From positions 1 to 10,392 of the forward strand of contig CALANM010000223.1 in NCBI GenBank assembly GCA_937926065.1: a stretch of 10,392 nucleotides of DNA, given 5' to 3'. Shown piece by piece: positions 1 through 5,546 of this stretch (positions are counted from its first letter, which is position 1; the number at the start of each line of letters is the position of its first letter). Both the position numbers and the translations under genes were made by a program. Under the pieces are notes generated by a model. The model was not told the origin of the DNA. It saw nothing but the letters and a program-made list of their open reading frames with translations, and ran no database searches. The stretch comes from an uncultured Microbacterium sp. GTDB lineage: Bacteria > Actinomycetota > Actinomycetes > Actinomycetales > Microbacteriaceae.

Positions 1-183
1 GACGTCCTCGACCACATCGAACACGGTCCCGAGCACAGCGCGATCGTCGTCATCGGCGGCGTGCGCCGCGGGTGCGCCGAGGCCGAGCGCCGCGCTGGCC
101 GCTGCCCAGCCCAGGGCGACGCCGGCGGCGCAGACGGCGAGGCGGACCAGTCGGCCCCTTCTCGTCGCCCTGCCTTCTGCCAC
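1..183 (-). CDS. Secreted protein of unknown function, N-terminal part only
   Basis: This is an open frame on the minus strand that runs off the left edge without a stop, so only 61 codons are visible. I chose the GTG at 183 because AAGGAG (plus 193-198) lies 9 nt upstream; an in-frame ATG at 201 is the alternative but has no clear ribosome site. The N-terminus is a classical signal peptide: a basic stretch (ATRRGRLVRL), a hydrophobic alanine/leucine core of about 20 residues, and a likely signal peptidase I site after AHA, followed by an acidic mature start (DDDD). The paired arginines loosely resemble a Tat motif, but the hydrophobic residues after them do not fit it well. The visible mature part (RAVLGTVFDVVEDV) does not identify a family. 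The gene is divergent from dnaB. Export is well supported; function is unknown. Confidence 0.7.
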   Translation of the reverse strand, partial: MAEGRATRRGRLVRLAVCAAGVALGWAAASAALGLGAPAAHAADDDDRAVLGTVFDVVEDV

Positions 184-192
184 GGTCGGTCG

Positions 193-198
193 CTCCTT
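193..198 (-). promoter_or_regulatory. Ribosome binding site that decides the GTG start at 183
   Basis: AAGGAG on the minus strand has a 9-nt spacer to the GTG at 183. It overlaps the alternative upstream ATG (199-201), which makes that ATG unlikely as the start. Confidence 0.6.
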
Positions 199-255
199 CA
201 TCGGTCGCATCTGACGGTCTTCCGGGTCGTCGCAACGGCCCGCCGACTCCGCCCG

Positions 256-285
256 AACGTAGGGAGGGAGAGGCGGGATGACCAA
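256..285 (-). promoter_or_regulatory. Possible promoter of the leftward secreted-protein gene
   Basis: On the minus strand, TTGGTC (285-280) and TACGTT (261-256) are separated by 18 nt, which fits a weak actinobacterial sigma-70-type promoter. It would give a leader of roughly 65 nt. The parS-like site lies directly upstream of the -35 element. This is a pattern match only. Confidence 0.3.
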
Positions 286-288
286 GGG

Positions 289-304
289 GGTTGCACGTGA
301 AACG
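289..304. promoter_or_regulatory. parS-like ParB binding site
   Basis: The 16-mer GGTTGCACGTGAAACG matches the widely used parS consensus TGTTNCACGTGAAACA at every core position and differs only at the two outermost bases. Compared with the perfect 14-bp palindrome GTTTCACGTGAAAC there is one mismatch. ParB loads at such sites, which cluster around the chromosomal origin, and recruits SMC and ParA. The position in non-coding DNA beside DnaA boxes and dnaB agrees with an origin-proximal location. Confidence 0.65.
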
Positions 305-327
305 GGTGTGTGGCACGGCCGGTTCCC

Positions 328-407
328 GCGTCCGATCAGGTCGATGGTCGACAACGCCGCGCCCGGGACATAGTCGGACTTGACAAATCTGGGTTGCGTC
401 CGATCAG
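328..407 (+). repeat. 12-bp direct repeat pair GCGTCCGATCAG
   Basis: GCGTCCGATCAG occurs exactly at 328-339 and 396-407, with starts 68 bp apart. The second copy runs into the left arm of the 402-423 hairpin. Both lie in the non-coding region between the secreted-protein gene and dnaB. Function is unknown; a protein binding site is possible. Confidence 0.75.
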
Positions 408-451
408 TTGTCCCCAACTGATCCACAATCCTTAAACCTTCAAGTCCGACT
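372..451. repeat. Nearly concentric double inverted repeat
   Basis: The outer arms AGTCGGACTTGA (372-383) and TCAAGTCCGACT (440-451) are perfect 12-bp reverse complements. Inside them lies a perfect 9-bp hairpin, arms GATCAGTTG (402-410) and CAACTGATC (415-423), with loop TCCC. The two structures share almost the same centre (411.5 and 412.5). There is no downstream T-tract and no gene reads into it closely, so an ordinary terminator is unlikely. An operator or replication-linked site is more plausible. Confidence 0.8.
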
Positions 452-606
452 TCACACGCGTTGCGGGTCCACAGCCTGTGGAAACTGAAACACCAGGTCA
501 CACGGCGAAATCCGAACATGAGAAATTCTCATCCTCGGCGTTTTCCACAGATGCTGTACACAGGCTGAGCGGCGTTTCACGCATCTTCTCCACATAGTTA
601 TCCACA
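408..606. promoter_or_regulatory. Cluster of DnaA-box-like 9-mers upstream of dnaB
   Basis: Eight 9-mers resemble the DnaA box TTATCCACA or its actinobacterial variant TTGTCCACA. They are 408-416 TTGTCCCCA, 419-427 TGATCCACA, 465-473 GGGTCCACA, 477-485 (minus strand) GTTTCCACA, 541-549 TTTTCCACA, 554-562 CTGTACACA, 586-594 TTCTCCACA and 598-606 TTATCCACA, the last being perfect. Most have one mismatch and a few have two. Seven lie on the plus strand. The region also holds a short AT-rich run (428-440). It could be a DnaA-controlled promoter region, a DnaA titration site, or an origin element. Canonical actinobacterial oriC lies between dnaA and dnaN, which are not seen here, so I do not call it oriC. 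Confidence 0.65.
518..532. repeat. Palindrome ATGAGAA-A-TTCTCAT
   Basis: This is a perfect 7-bp inverted repeat around one central base, in the AT-richer part of the dnaB upstream region and between two groups of DnaA-like boxes. Its size suits a dimeric repressor operator. No regulator can be named. Confidence 0.6.
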
Positions 607-613
607 GGCCCGT

Positions 614-642
614 TTGCTTGTGTCGGAGGCCGTGCCTACCGT
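614..642 (+). promoter_or_regulatory. Probable dnaB promoter
   Basis: TTGCTT (614-619) and TACCGT (637-642) are 17 nt apart, giving a transcription start near 649 and a leader of about 34 nt. The -10 element fits the actinobacterial TAnnnT pattern; the -35 is weak. The perfect DnaA box at 598-606 ends 7 nt before the -35, a position where bound DnaA could affect transcription. Confidence 0.45.
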
Positions 643-669
643 GGCGTGTGACCCGGTGAGAGGGGCCTC

Positions 670-677
670 GGAAGGAG
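670..677 (+). promoter_or_regulatory. Ribosome binding site fixing the dnaB start
   Basis: GGAAGGAG lies 5 nt before the ATG at 683. It decides against an upstream in-frame TTG at 614, which sits in the -35 element. Confidence 0.75.
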
Positions 678-682
678 CGTGC

Positions 683-2053
683 ATGTCGATCGCCGACATC
701 TCGGAAGAACGGCTCGGCGGACGCCGCGAATCCGATCGCACCCCACCCCACGACCTTCTCGCGGAGCAGAGCACTCTCGGTGGAATGCTCCTCTCGGGCG
801 ACGCGGTCGCCGACGTCGTCGAGTCGCTGCGGGGCACCGACTTCTACGTGCCGAAGCACGAGCTCATCTTCGAGGCGATCCTCTCGCTCTACTCTCACGG
901 TGAGCCCACCGACGTCATCGCGGTCACCGACGAGCTCATCAAGACAGGCGACCTGCAGCGCGCCGGCGGCGCCGACTACCTGCATTCGCTCACGTCGATC
1001 GTTCCTACCGCGGCCAATGCCGCCTACTACGCGTCGATCGTGCGGGAGCGTGCGCTGCTCCGGCGTCTCGTCGAGGCCGGCACCCGCATCGTGCAGATGG
1101 GCTACAACGGCCAGGGCGAGGCACTCGACCTCGTCAACAACGCGCAGGCCGAGATCTACTCGGTGACGGGGGCGGAGCAGGCCGAAGACTACGTGCCGCT
1201 CCAGATCGCCGTCGACGCCGCGGTCGAGGAGATCGAGGCCGCCCGCGGACGCGACGGCCAGATGACCGGCATCCCCACCGGCTTCTCCGGACTCGATCAG
1301 CTCACCAACGGCCTGCACCCCGGTCAGATGATCGTCGTCGCCGCGCGTCCCGCCATGGGAAAGTCGACGCTCGCGCTCGACTTCGCGCGGGCGGCCGCCA
1401 TCAAGCACAACCACCCGACGATCTTCTTCTCGCTCGAGATGGGAAAGAGCGAGATCGCGATGCGCCTCATGAGCGCGGAGGGCGCGGTGCCGCTGCAGAG
1501 CATGCGCAAGGGCATGCTCGACAGCCGCGACTGGACGACCATCGCCTCCACCCGCGGTCGCATCAACGACGCGCCCCTCTATATCGACGACAGCCCGAAC
1601 ATGACGCTCGTCGAGATCCGCGCCAAGTGCCGCAAGCTCAAGCAGCGCGTCGGTCTGAAGATGGTGGTCATCGACTACCTCCAGCTCATGACGAGCGGCA
1701 AGCGCGTCGAGTCGCGTCAGCAGGAGGTCTCGGAGTTCTCGCGCGCGCTGAAGCTTCTCGCGAAGGAGCTCCAGGTTCCCGTGATCGCGCTGTCGCAGCT
1801 GAACCGTGGCCCCGAGCAGCGTTCCGACAAGAAGCCCGCGATCAGCGACCTGCGCGAATCCGGCTCGATCGAGCAGGATGCCGACATGGTGATCCTGCTG
1901 CACCGCGAAGCGGCCTACGAGAAGGACAGTCCCCGCGCCGGTGAAGCCGACCTGATCGTCGCCAAGCACCGTAACGGCCCCACCGACACCATCACCGTCG
2001 CCTTCCAGGGCCACTTCTCGCGCTTCACCGACATGGCGGGCGACTTCCAGTAG
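683..2053 (+). CDS. dnaB: Replicative DNA helicase DnaB
   Basis: This 456-residue protein is the hexameric 5'-3' helicase that unwinds the replication fork and contacts DnaG primase. The N-terminal domain (about residues 22-125) starts with the family pattern HDLLAEQSTLGGMLLS. After a linker, the RecA-like domain starts near residue 195 with GIPTGFSGLD. Walker A is ARPAMGKST (221-229), followed by FFSLEM (248-253). Walker B is MVVIDYLQL (327-335). The conserved SQLNR (371-375), DLRESGSIEQDAD (389-401) and KHRNGPT (428-434, arginine finger region) are all present. Length is normal and no intein interrupts the Walker A region, where actinobacterial DnaB proteins sometimes carry one. The start at 683 has a strong ribosome site. 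DnaA-like boxes precede the promoter, suggesting replication-linked control (inference). Downstream lies a convergent VOC gene, with no clear terminator in the 63-bp gap. Confidence 0.97.
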   Translation: MSIADISEERLGGRRESDRTPPHDLLAEQSTLGGMLLSGDAVADVVESLRGTDFYVPKHELIFEAILSLYSHGEPTDVIAVTDELIKTGDLQRAGGADYLHSLTSIVPTAANAAYYASIVRERALLRRLVEAGTRIVQMGYNGQGEALDLVNNAQAEIYSVTGAEQAEDYVPLQIAVDAAVEEIEAARGRDGQMTGIPTGFSGLDQLTNGLHPGQMIVVAARPAMGKSTLALDFARAAAIKHNHPTIFFSLEMGKSEIAMRLMSAEGAVPLQSMRKGMLDSRDWTTIASTRGRINDAPLYIDDSPNMTLVEIRAKCRKLKQRVGLKMVVIDYLQLMTSGKRVESRQQEVSEFSRALKLLAKELQVPVIALSQLNRGPEQRSDKKPAISDLRESGSIEQDADMVILLHREAAYEKDSPRAGEADLIVAKHRNGPTDTITVAFQGHFSRFTDMAGDFQ

Positions 2054-2116
2054 CCGTTGCCTGTTCCGCGTGAAGGTGGTCCGCCTGCGGTGTCACGTGC
2101 ACCCGGGTGGCCCGCG

Positions 2117-2527
2117 TCACTCAGCCTCGGGTTCGCGCGGCGGGTTGTGCATGAACTCGATGCGGATGCCGTCGGCATCCTCGAGGAACGACGCGTAGTA
2201 GCGGTCGCTGAAACGCGGATAGAGCTTGGGGTCGCGGACCGCCGTCCACCCCGCCTCGACCGCGATGCCGTGGAGACGCTCGACCTCTTCGCGGGAGTCC
2301 ACCGCGAACGCGAGATGCTGCCAGCCGACGCGACCGTGCACATGCGGGCCTGTTCCCGACTCGCGCGCCGGGAACAGGATCAGCTCCACATCGCCGTCGC
2401 GGTACCAGGAGACGCTCCCGGCCGCGCGGGAGAGTTCGAACCCCAGCGCCGCCATCACCGGATCGAACCGGTCGGTGGCGAGAGACAGGTCGTCGACGGT
2501 GATTCCGAGGTGATCGAAGACAGGCAT
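2117..2527 (-). CDS. VOC-fold (glyoxalase/bleomycin resistance/dioxygenase) family protein
   Basis: This is a 136-residue single-domain protein with two beta-alpha-beta-beta-beta units, the usual size for stand-alone VOC enzymes. The opening FDHLGITVDDL (4-14) and the second-half strand QHLAFAVDS (70-78) are typical. Residues His6, Glu48, His71 and Glu124 (in IRIEFMH) fall at the positions expected for a four-ligand metal site, so metal binding is likely. The family includes glyoxalase I, extradiol dioxygenases and antibiotic-binding proteins, and the substrate cannot be told from sequence. It faces dnaB and lies 49 nt downstream of the leftward dehydrogenase on the same strand, so co-transcription with it is possible. 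No strong ribosome site is seen: AGGCGG abuts the ATG. The unusual pair GGATGCC/GGCATCC (2164-2180) lies inside the gene. Confidence 0.85.
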   Translation of the reverse strand: MPVFDHLGITVDDLSLATDRFDPVMAALGFELSRAAGSVSWYRDGDVELILFPARESGTGPHVHGRVGWQHLAFAVDSREEVERLHGIAVEAGWTAVRDPKLYPRFSDRYYASFLEDADGIRIEFMHNPPREPEAE

Positions 2528-2576
2528 CCGCCTATCGTGCCCTACGGCGCCGACACCCGGCCTGACCCCGGGCGGG

Positions 2577-3638
2577 TCACTCCGACGAAAGCCGCCACGG
2601 CTCGACGACCGACTTCAGCGTGGTCGGGTCGGCTGCCGAGTCGAGCGCCTGCTGCGTCTCGTCGAGCGGGAACGCGCCCGTGACCATCGCGTCGAGGTCG
2701 ACGAGCCCCGCGGCGACCAGGCGAACCGCGGTGGGCCACGTGTTGGCATAGCGGAACACACCGGTCACGACGAGCTCGCGGTTCTGGATCGTCGTGATCG
2801 GCAGCGGGACCTCGGGCAGTCCCATGCCCACGAGCACTGCGCGTCCCGAGGGGCGCAGCGCCTGGATGCCGCTGCGAACGGCAGCCGCCGCGCCCGACGC
2901 GTCGACGAAGGCATCGACGGGGTCGAGGTCGCCGGCATCCGTCGCCAGCGGGTCGAAGACCGCGGTGGCCCCGAACTGAAGGGCGCGATCGCGTCGCTCC
3001 TGCGCGATGTCGGAGACGACGATGTCGGTCACGCCGTACGCGCGGGCGACCTGCACCGTCGCGACCCCGACAGGACCGGCGCCGGTGATCAGCACGCGCC
3101 CGCCCGGGGCGAAGCCGGCCTTGCGCGCCGCGGCGATCGCGACCGACAGCGGCTCCATGAGGGCCGCGGCATGGTCGCTCACACCATCGGGCACGCGATG
3201 GGCGAAGTGGCTCTGGATCGTCACGTACTCCTGGAACGCCCCGTCGGTGCCCGGGATCGCATAGAAGCGCATGTGCGGGTCGAGGTGGTAGTCGCCGCGA
3301 AGCGTCTCGGCCGACGAGGGCGACGGATGCTGCGGCTCGATCGAGACGCGCTCGCCGACACGCGACGAGGGCACCTCTGAGCCCACGGCGACGATCGTGC
3401 CGCCCGATTCGTGGCCGAGCACCAGCGGGTCGTTCGCGACCCAGTCGCCCAGCCGCCCGTCGTGGTAGAAGTGCACGTCCGAGCCGCAGACGCCCACCGA
3501 TGACACCCGGACCAGGACCTCATCGGGAGCGGGCTGCGGCGTGGGCCGCTGCTGCAGCTCAAGGCGTCCGGCCTCCACGAGAACGCTCGCGGACATCGTG
3601 TCGGGGATCTCGATCACATTCCGTGCTGAGTCAGTCAT
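2577..3638 (-). CDS. Zinc-dependent medium-chain dehydrogenase, sorbitol/xylitol dehydrogenase type, no structural zinc site
   Basis: This 353-residue MDR-family enzyme probably oxidises a polyol to a ketose with NAD+. I start it at the ATG at 3638 because AAGGAG (3645-3650) lies 6 nt upstream; the frame stays open further but no better start exists. Catalytic zinc ligands appear as Cys51 (GVCGSD), His76-Glu77 (GHE) and Glu162 (MEPLSV). The Rossmann motif is GAGPVG (186-191), and Asp210 at the end of the second strand favours NAD over NADP. The loop that usually carries four structural-zinc cysteines (about 101-121) has none and reads PSPSSAETLRGDYHLDP. Some polyol dehydrogenases, including mammalian sorbitol dehydrogenase, also lack this zinc. 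It is divergent from a second dehydrogenase and transporter operon and probably shares its control region. Sorbitol, xylitol, threitol or erythritol are all possible substrates. Confidence 0.9.
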   Translation of the reverse strand: MTDSARNVIEIPDTMSASVLVEAGRLELQQRPTPQPAPDEVLVRVSSVGVCGSDVHFYHDGRLGDWVANDPLVLGHESGGTIVAVGSEVPSSRVGERVSIEPQHPSPSSAETLRGDYHLDPHMRFYAIPGTDGAFQEYVTIQSHFAHRVPDGVSDHAAALMEPLSVAIAAARKAGFAPGGRVLITGAGPVGVATVQVARAYGVTDIVVSDIAQERRDRALQFGATAVFDPLATDAGDLDPVDAFVDASGAAAAVRSGIQALRPSGRAVLVGMGLPEVPLPITTIQNRELVVTGVFRYANTWPTAVRLVAAGLVDLDAMVTGAFPLDETQQALDSAADPTTLKSVVEPWRLSSE

Positions 3639-3644
3639 CACGCT

Positions 3645-3650
3645 CTCCTT
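3645..3650 (-). promoter_or_regulatory. Ribosome binding site fixing the leftward dehydrogenase start
   Basis: AAGGAG on the minus strand, 6 nt before the ATG at 3638, rules against the longer in-frame extension that begins at 3728 and would run through the promoter region. Confidence 0.75.
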
Positions 3651-3669
3651 CGAGCCTTTCGTGGCGGTG

Positions 3670-3698
3670 TTGACAACCGCAGGCGTTGTATCTACGGT
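3670..3698 (+). promoter_or_regulatory. Promoter of the polyol transporter operon
   Basis: A perfect -35 TTGACA (3670-3675) and a -10 TACGGT (3693-3698) are 17 nt apart. The start would be near 3705, leaving a leader of about 140 nt before the dehydrogenase ATG at 3847. The inverted repeat ACAAC-N7-GTTGT (3673-3689) overlaps the -35 and spacer, a typical repressor position. Confidence 0.55.
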
Positions 3699-3739
3699 GA
3701 ATCTAACGCAACGAGCGTACAAGATCACACGAATCTAAC
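3699..3739. repeat. Direct repeat GAATCTAAC, candidate operator
   Basis: The 9-mer GAATCTAAC occurs exactly at 3699-3707 and 3731-3739. The 32-bp start-to-start spacing is close to three helical turns, so both copies face the same side of the DNA. The first copy begins right after the -10 of the rightward promoter, and both lie where the leftward dehydrogenase promoter must be. A shared regulator of the two divergent units is inferred; none is encoded in the window. Confidence 0.55.
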
Positions 3740-3846
3740 ACGAGAGTGATCCGCTCGAACCGTCACCTCGTCGCTGTGAAAGACCGCGCAGCGACGCGCG
3801 GCGTTCAGGGTCGACGCCGTATCTGCAACACGCGAACGGAGCAAAG

Positions 3847-4878
3847 ATGCGAGCAGTGGTTTTCACAGCCGAGGGCGAACTGGCCCTGGAGGAGCGCCCC
3901 ACCCCGGAGCCGGGCTACAAGGAGATCCTCATCAAGACGGCTGCGGTGGGCATCTGCGGCACCGACACGCACGTTCTCGACGGCGAGTTCGAGGGCACCG
4001 TGTTCCCCCTGGTGCCCGGGCACGAGGCCACCGGCACGATCGTGGCGCTCGGCGAAGGAGTGAACGACGGCGTGTTCGACTTCAAGGTCGGCGATCACGT
4101 GGCCGTCAACCCCAGCACCACGTGCGGCGAGTGCGAGTTCTGCCTCAATGGCCACCAGAACCTGTGCCGGTTCTGGAACGGCCTCGGGGTCGTGGCATCC
4201 GACGGCGCCGCCCAGGAGTACTTCACGGCTCCGGCCAGCAACTGCTACCGGCTCAAGCCCGAGACCGACCTGTACGAAGCCGCCCTCATCGAGCCGCTGG
4301 CGTGCGCGATCCGCGGCTGGGACGTGCTCCCGCGCCGCCTGGGCGACCACGTGCTGGTCTACGGCGCCGGCACCATGGGCCTGCTCATGGCGCAGCTCGC
4401 GTCGCGCGCGGGCGCTGCGACGGTGACGATCGTCGACCTCAACGAGCAGCGGCTCAAGACCGCGGAGGAGTGCGGCATCGCCCTGCGCTACACCACTCCC
4501 GACGAGGCCGACCGCGAGAAGTGGGATGTCGTGATCGACTGCACGGGCAGCATCCGCGCGATCGAAGACGCGCTCACCCGCGTCAAGCCGGCCGGCTTCT
4601 TCCAGGACTTCGGCGTCGCGCCGGCCGACCGCACGGCACAGTTCTCGCCCTTCCGCGTGTACCGCGACGAGATCTCGATCGTCGGGACGATGGCCGTGCT
4701 CAACTCGTTCGGCCGTGCGGTCGAGCTGTTCGAGGCGGGTGCGATCAACGCCAAGGCGATGATCAGCCACTCGTTCACCCTCGATGACTACGAGACTGCG
4801 CTCGGCATGTTCCGCAAGGGCGAGGGCCGCAAGCTCCAGATCCGCCCGAACGACACCGAATCGCGGGTGCTCCTGTGA
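3847..4878 (+). CDS. Zinc-dependent medium-chain alcohol/polyol dehydrogenase
   Basis: This 343-residue MDR-family dehydrogenase heads the operon. GGAG (3838-3841) lies 5 nt before the ATG. Catalytic zinc ligands are Cys37 (GICGTD), His59-Glu60 (GHE) and Glu149 (IEP). The structural-zinc loop is intact, with Cys93, Cys96, Cys99 and Cys107 (CGECEFCLNGHQNLC). The NAD-binding GAGTMG is at 173-178 and Asp197 follows the second strand, suggesting NAD. The opposite-strand dehydrogenase lacks the structural cysteines, so the two are not recent duplicates. Its stop codon overlaps the GTG start of the DUF2291 gene, which ties it to a sugar-type ABC importer and a DAK kinase. Oxidation of an imported polyol or polyol intermediate to a ketose is the inferred role. 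Substrate is unknown; tetritols and pentitols are the best candidates. Confidence 0.92.
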   Translation: MRAVVFTAEGELALEERPTPEPGYKEILIKTAAVGICGTDTHVLDGEFEGTVFPLVPGHEATGTIVALGEGVNDGVFDFKVGDHVAVNPSTTCGECEFCLNGHQNLCRFWNGLGVVASDGAAQEYFTAPASNCYRLKPETDLYEAALIEPLACAIRGWDVLPRRLGDHVLVYGAGTMGLLMAQLASRAGAATVTIVDLNEQRLKTAEECGIALRYTTPDEADREKWDVVIDCTGSIRAIEDALTRVKPAGFFQDFGVAPADRTAQFSPFRVYRDEISIVGTMAVLNSFGRAVELFEAGAINAKAMISHSFTLDDYETALGMFRKGEGRKLQIRPNDTESRVLL

Positions 4879-5546
4879 GCGCGGCGACGGCAGAGGCCAC
4901 GCGCGGGTCGACGCCGGCTCGCCGGCTGTCGACGGGTGCCAAGCGCGGCATCTGGATCGGCGCGGCCGTCCTCGTTCTCCTGATGATCGTGCTCGGCACC
5001 AAGGTCGTGCCGGCAGACGACCCCCGCGCGCAGGGCACAGTGGAGTTCGACCCCGCGACCTTCGGCGCCGAGAACTTCCCCGCCGTGCAGCAGGCTGTCG
5101 CCGAGAAGGCAGTGGATGCCGCCACGCTCTCCGAGGCGATCGCCGCCGACCCCGAAGCCGCCGCCGCCGAGTACGCGCAGAGCAGCTCCGGTGGACCGGT
5201 GTTCAGCGTGACCTTCTCGGGCGTGGTCGGCGAGATCCAGTCGGGCATCGCCACCGTCGACGTCGAGGGTCTCTCCGACGACCTGCTGATCCGCGTGCAG
5301 ACGGGCCCCGCCATCAACGGCACCGAGCTGCGCGACGCGACCGACCGTTTCCCGTTCGGCGACTTCACGAACCAGATCGACTACCAGAACGCCGCCGCAG
5401 CGCTCAACAACGAGATGAAGGAGCAGGTTCTCTCGGGCATCGACGCGGCAGACCTCTCGGGGCAGACGATCAGCGTGACCGGAGCGTTCACGCTCCTCAA
5501 CCCCGAGGCGTGGCTCGTCACGCCGACGGAGATGAGCGTCGGATGA
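4875..5546 (+). CDS. DUF2291 family membrane-anchored extracytoplasmic protein of a sugar ABC locus
   Basis: This 223-residue protein starts with GTG in a GTGA overlap with the previous stop, which indicates translational coupling. An N-terminal basic stretch is followed by one membrane helix (about 25-42, IWIGAAVLVLLMIVLG); the rest should lie outside the membrane. The family hallmark is in the middle: RVQTGPAINGTELRDA (140-155) and FGDFTNQIDYQNAA (161-174). DUF2291 proteins elsewhere are predicted periplasmic lipoproteins encoded with ribose-type ABC importers and sugar-alcohol genes; their role is unsettled, with an accessory function in uptake suspected. Here there is no lipobox cysteine at all, so anchoring must be by the helix. 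The stop overlaps the ATPase start (ATGA). Family call is confident; function is unknown. Confidence 0.88.
   Translation: MSAATAEATRGSTPARRLSTGAKRGIWIGAAVLVLLMIVLGTKVVPADDPRAQGTVEFDPATFGAENFPAVQQAVAEKAVDAATLSEAIAADPEAAAAEYAQSSSGGPVFSVTFSGVVGEIQSGIATVDVEGLSDDLLIRVQTGPAINGTELRDATDRFPFGDFTNQIDYQNAAAALNNEMKEQVLSGIDAADLSGQTISVTGAFTLLNPEAWLVTPTEMSVG

Noticed and set aside
574..581. GTTTCACG, a parS half-site
   Set aside because: Only half of the palindrome is present; the right half does not match.
360..610. Calling the dnaB upstream region the chromosomal oriC
   Set aside because: DnaA-like boxes are dense, but dnaA, dnaN and a clear AT-rich unwinding element are not seen, and most boxes carry mismatches. 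Kept as a finding, not a call.
614..682. In-frame TTG extension of dnaB by 23 residues
   Set aside because: The TTG overlaps the probable -35 element and has no ribosome site, while the ATG at 683 has GGAAGGAG 5 nt upstream.
452..2014. A 520-codon open frame on the minus strand opposite dnaB
   Set aside because: dnaB on the other strand is unmistakable, and the antisense translation has no recognisable domain and skewed composition.
2091..2104. CACGTG core in the gap after dnaB, considered as a second parS
   Set aside because: Only the central six bases match parS; several flanking consensus positions are wrong.
2556..2572. Short GC hairpin between the leftward dehydrogenase and the VOC gene, considered as a terminator
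   Set aside because: The stem is only 5 bp (CCCGG/CCGGG) with a 7-nt loop and no T-tract; too weak to call.
3639..3728. In-frame N-terminal extension of the leftward dehydrogenase
   Set aside because: It reads through the ribosome site and the divergent promoter region; the ATG at 3638 is well placed.
3805..4770. A 321-codon minus-strand frame opposite the operon dehydrogenase
   Set aside because: The plus-strand dehydrogenase has all zinc and NAD motifs; the antisense product looks like a GC-bias shadow.
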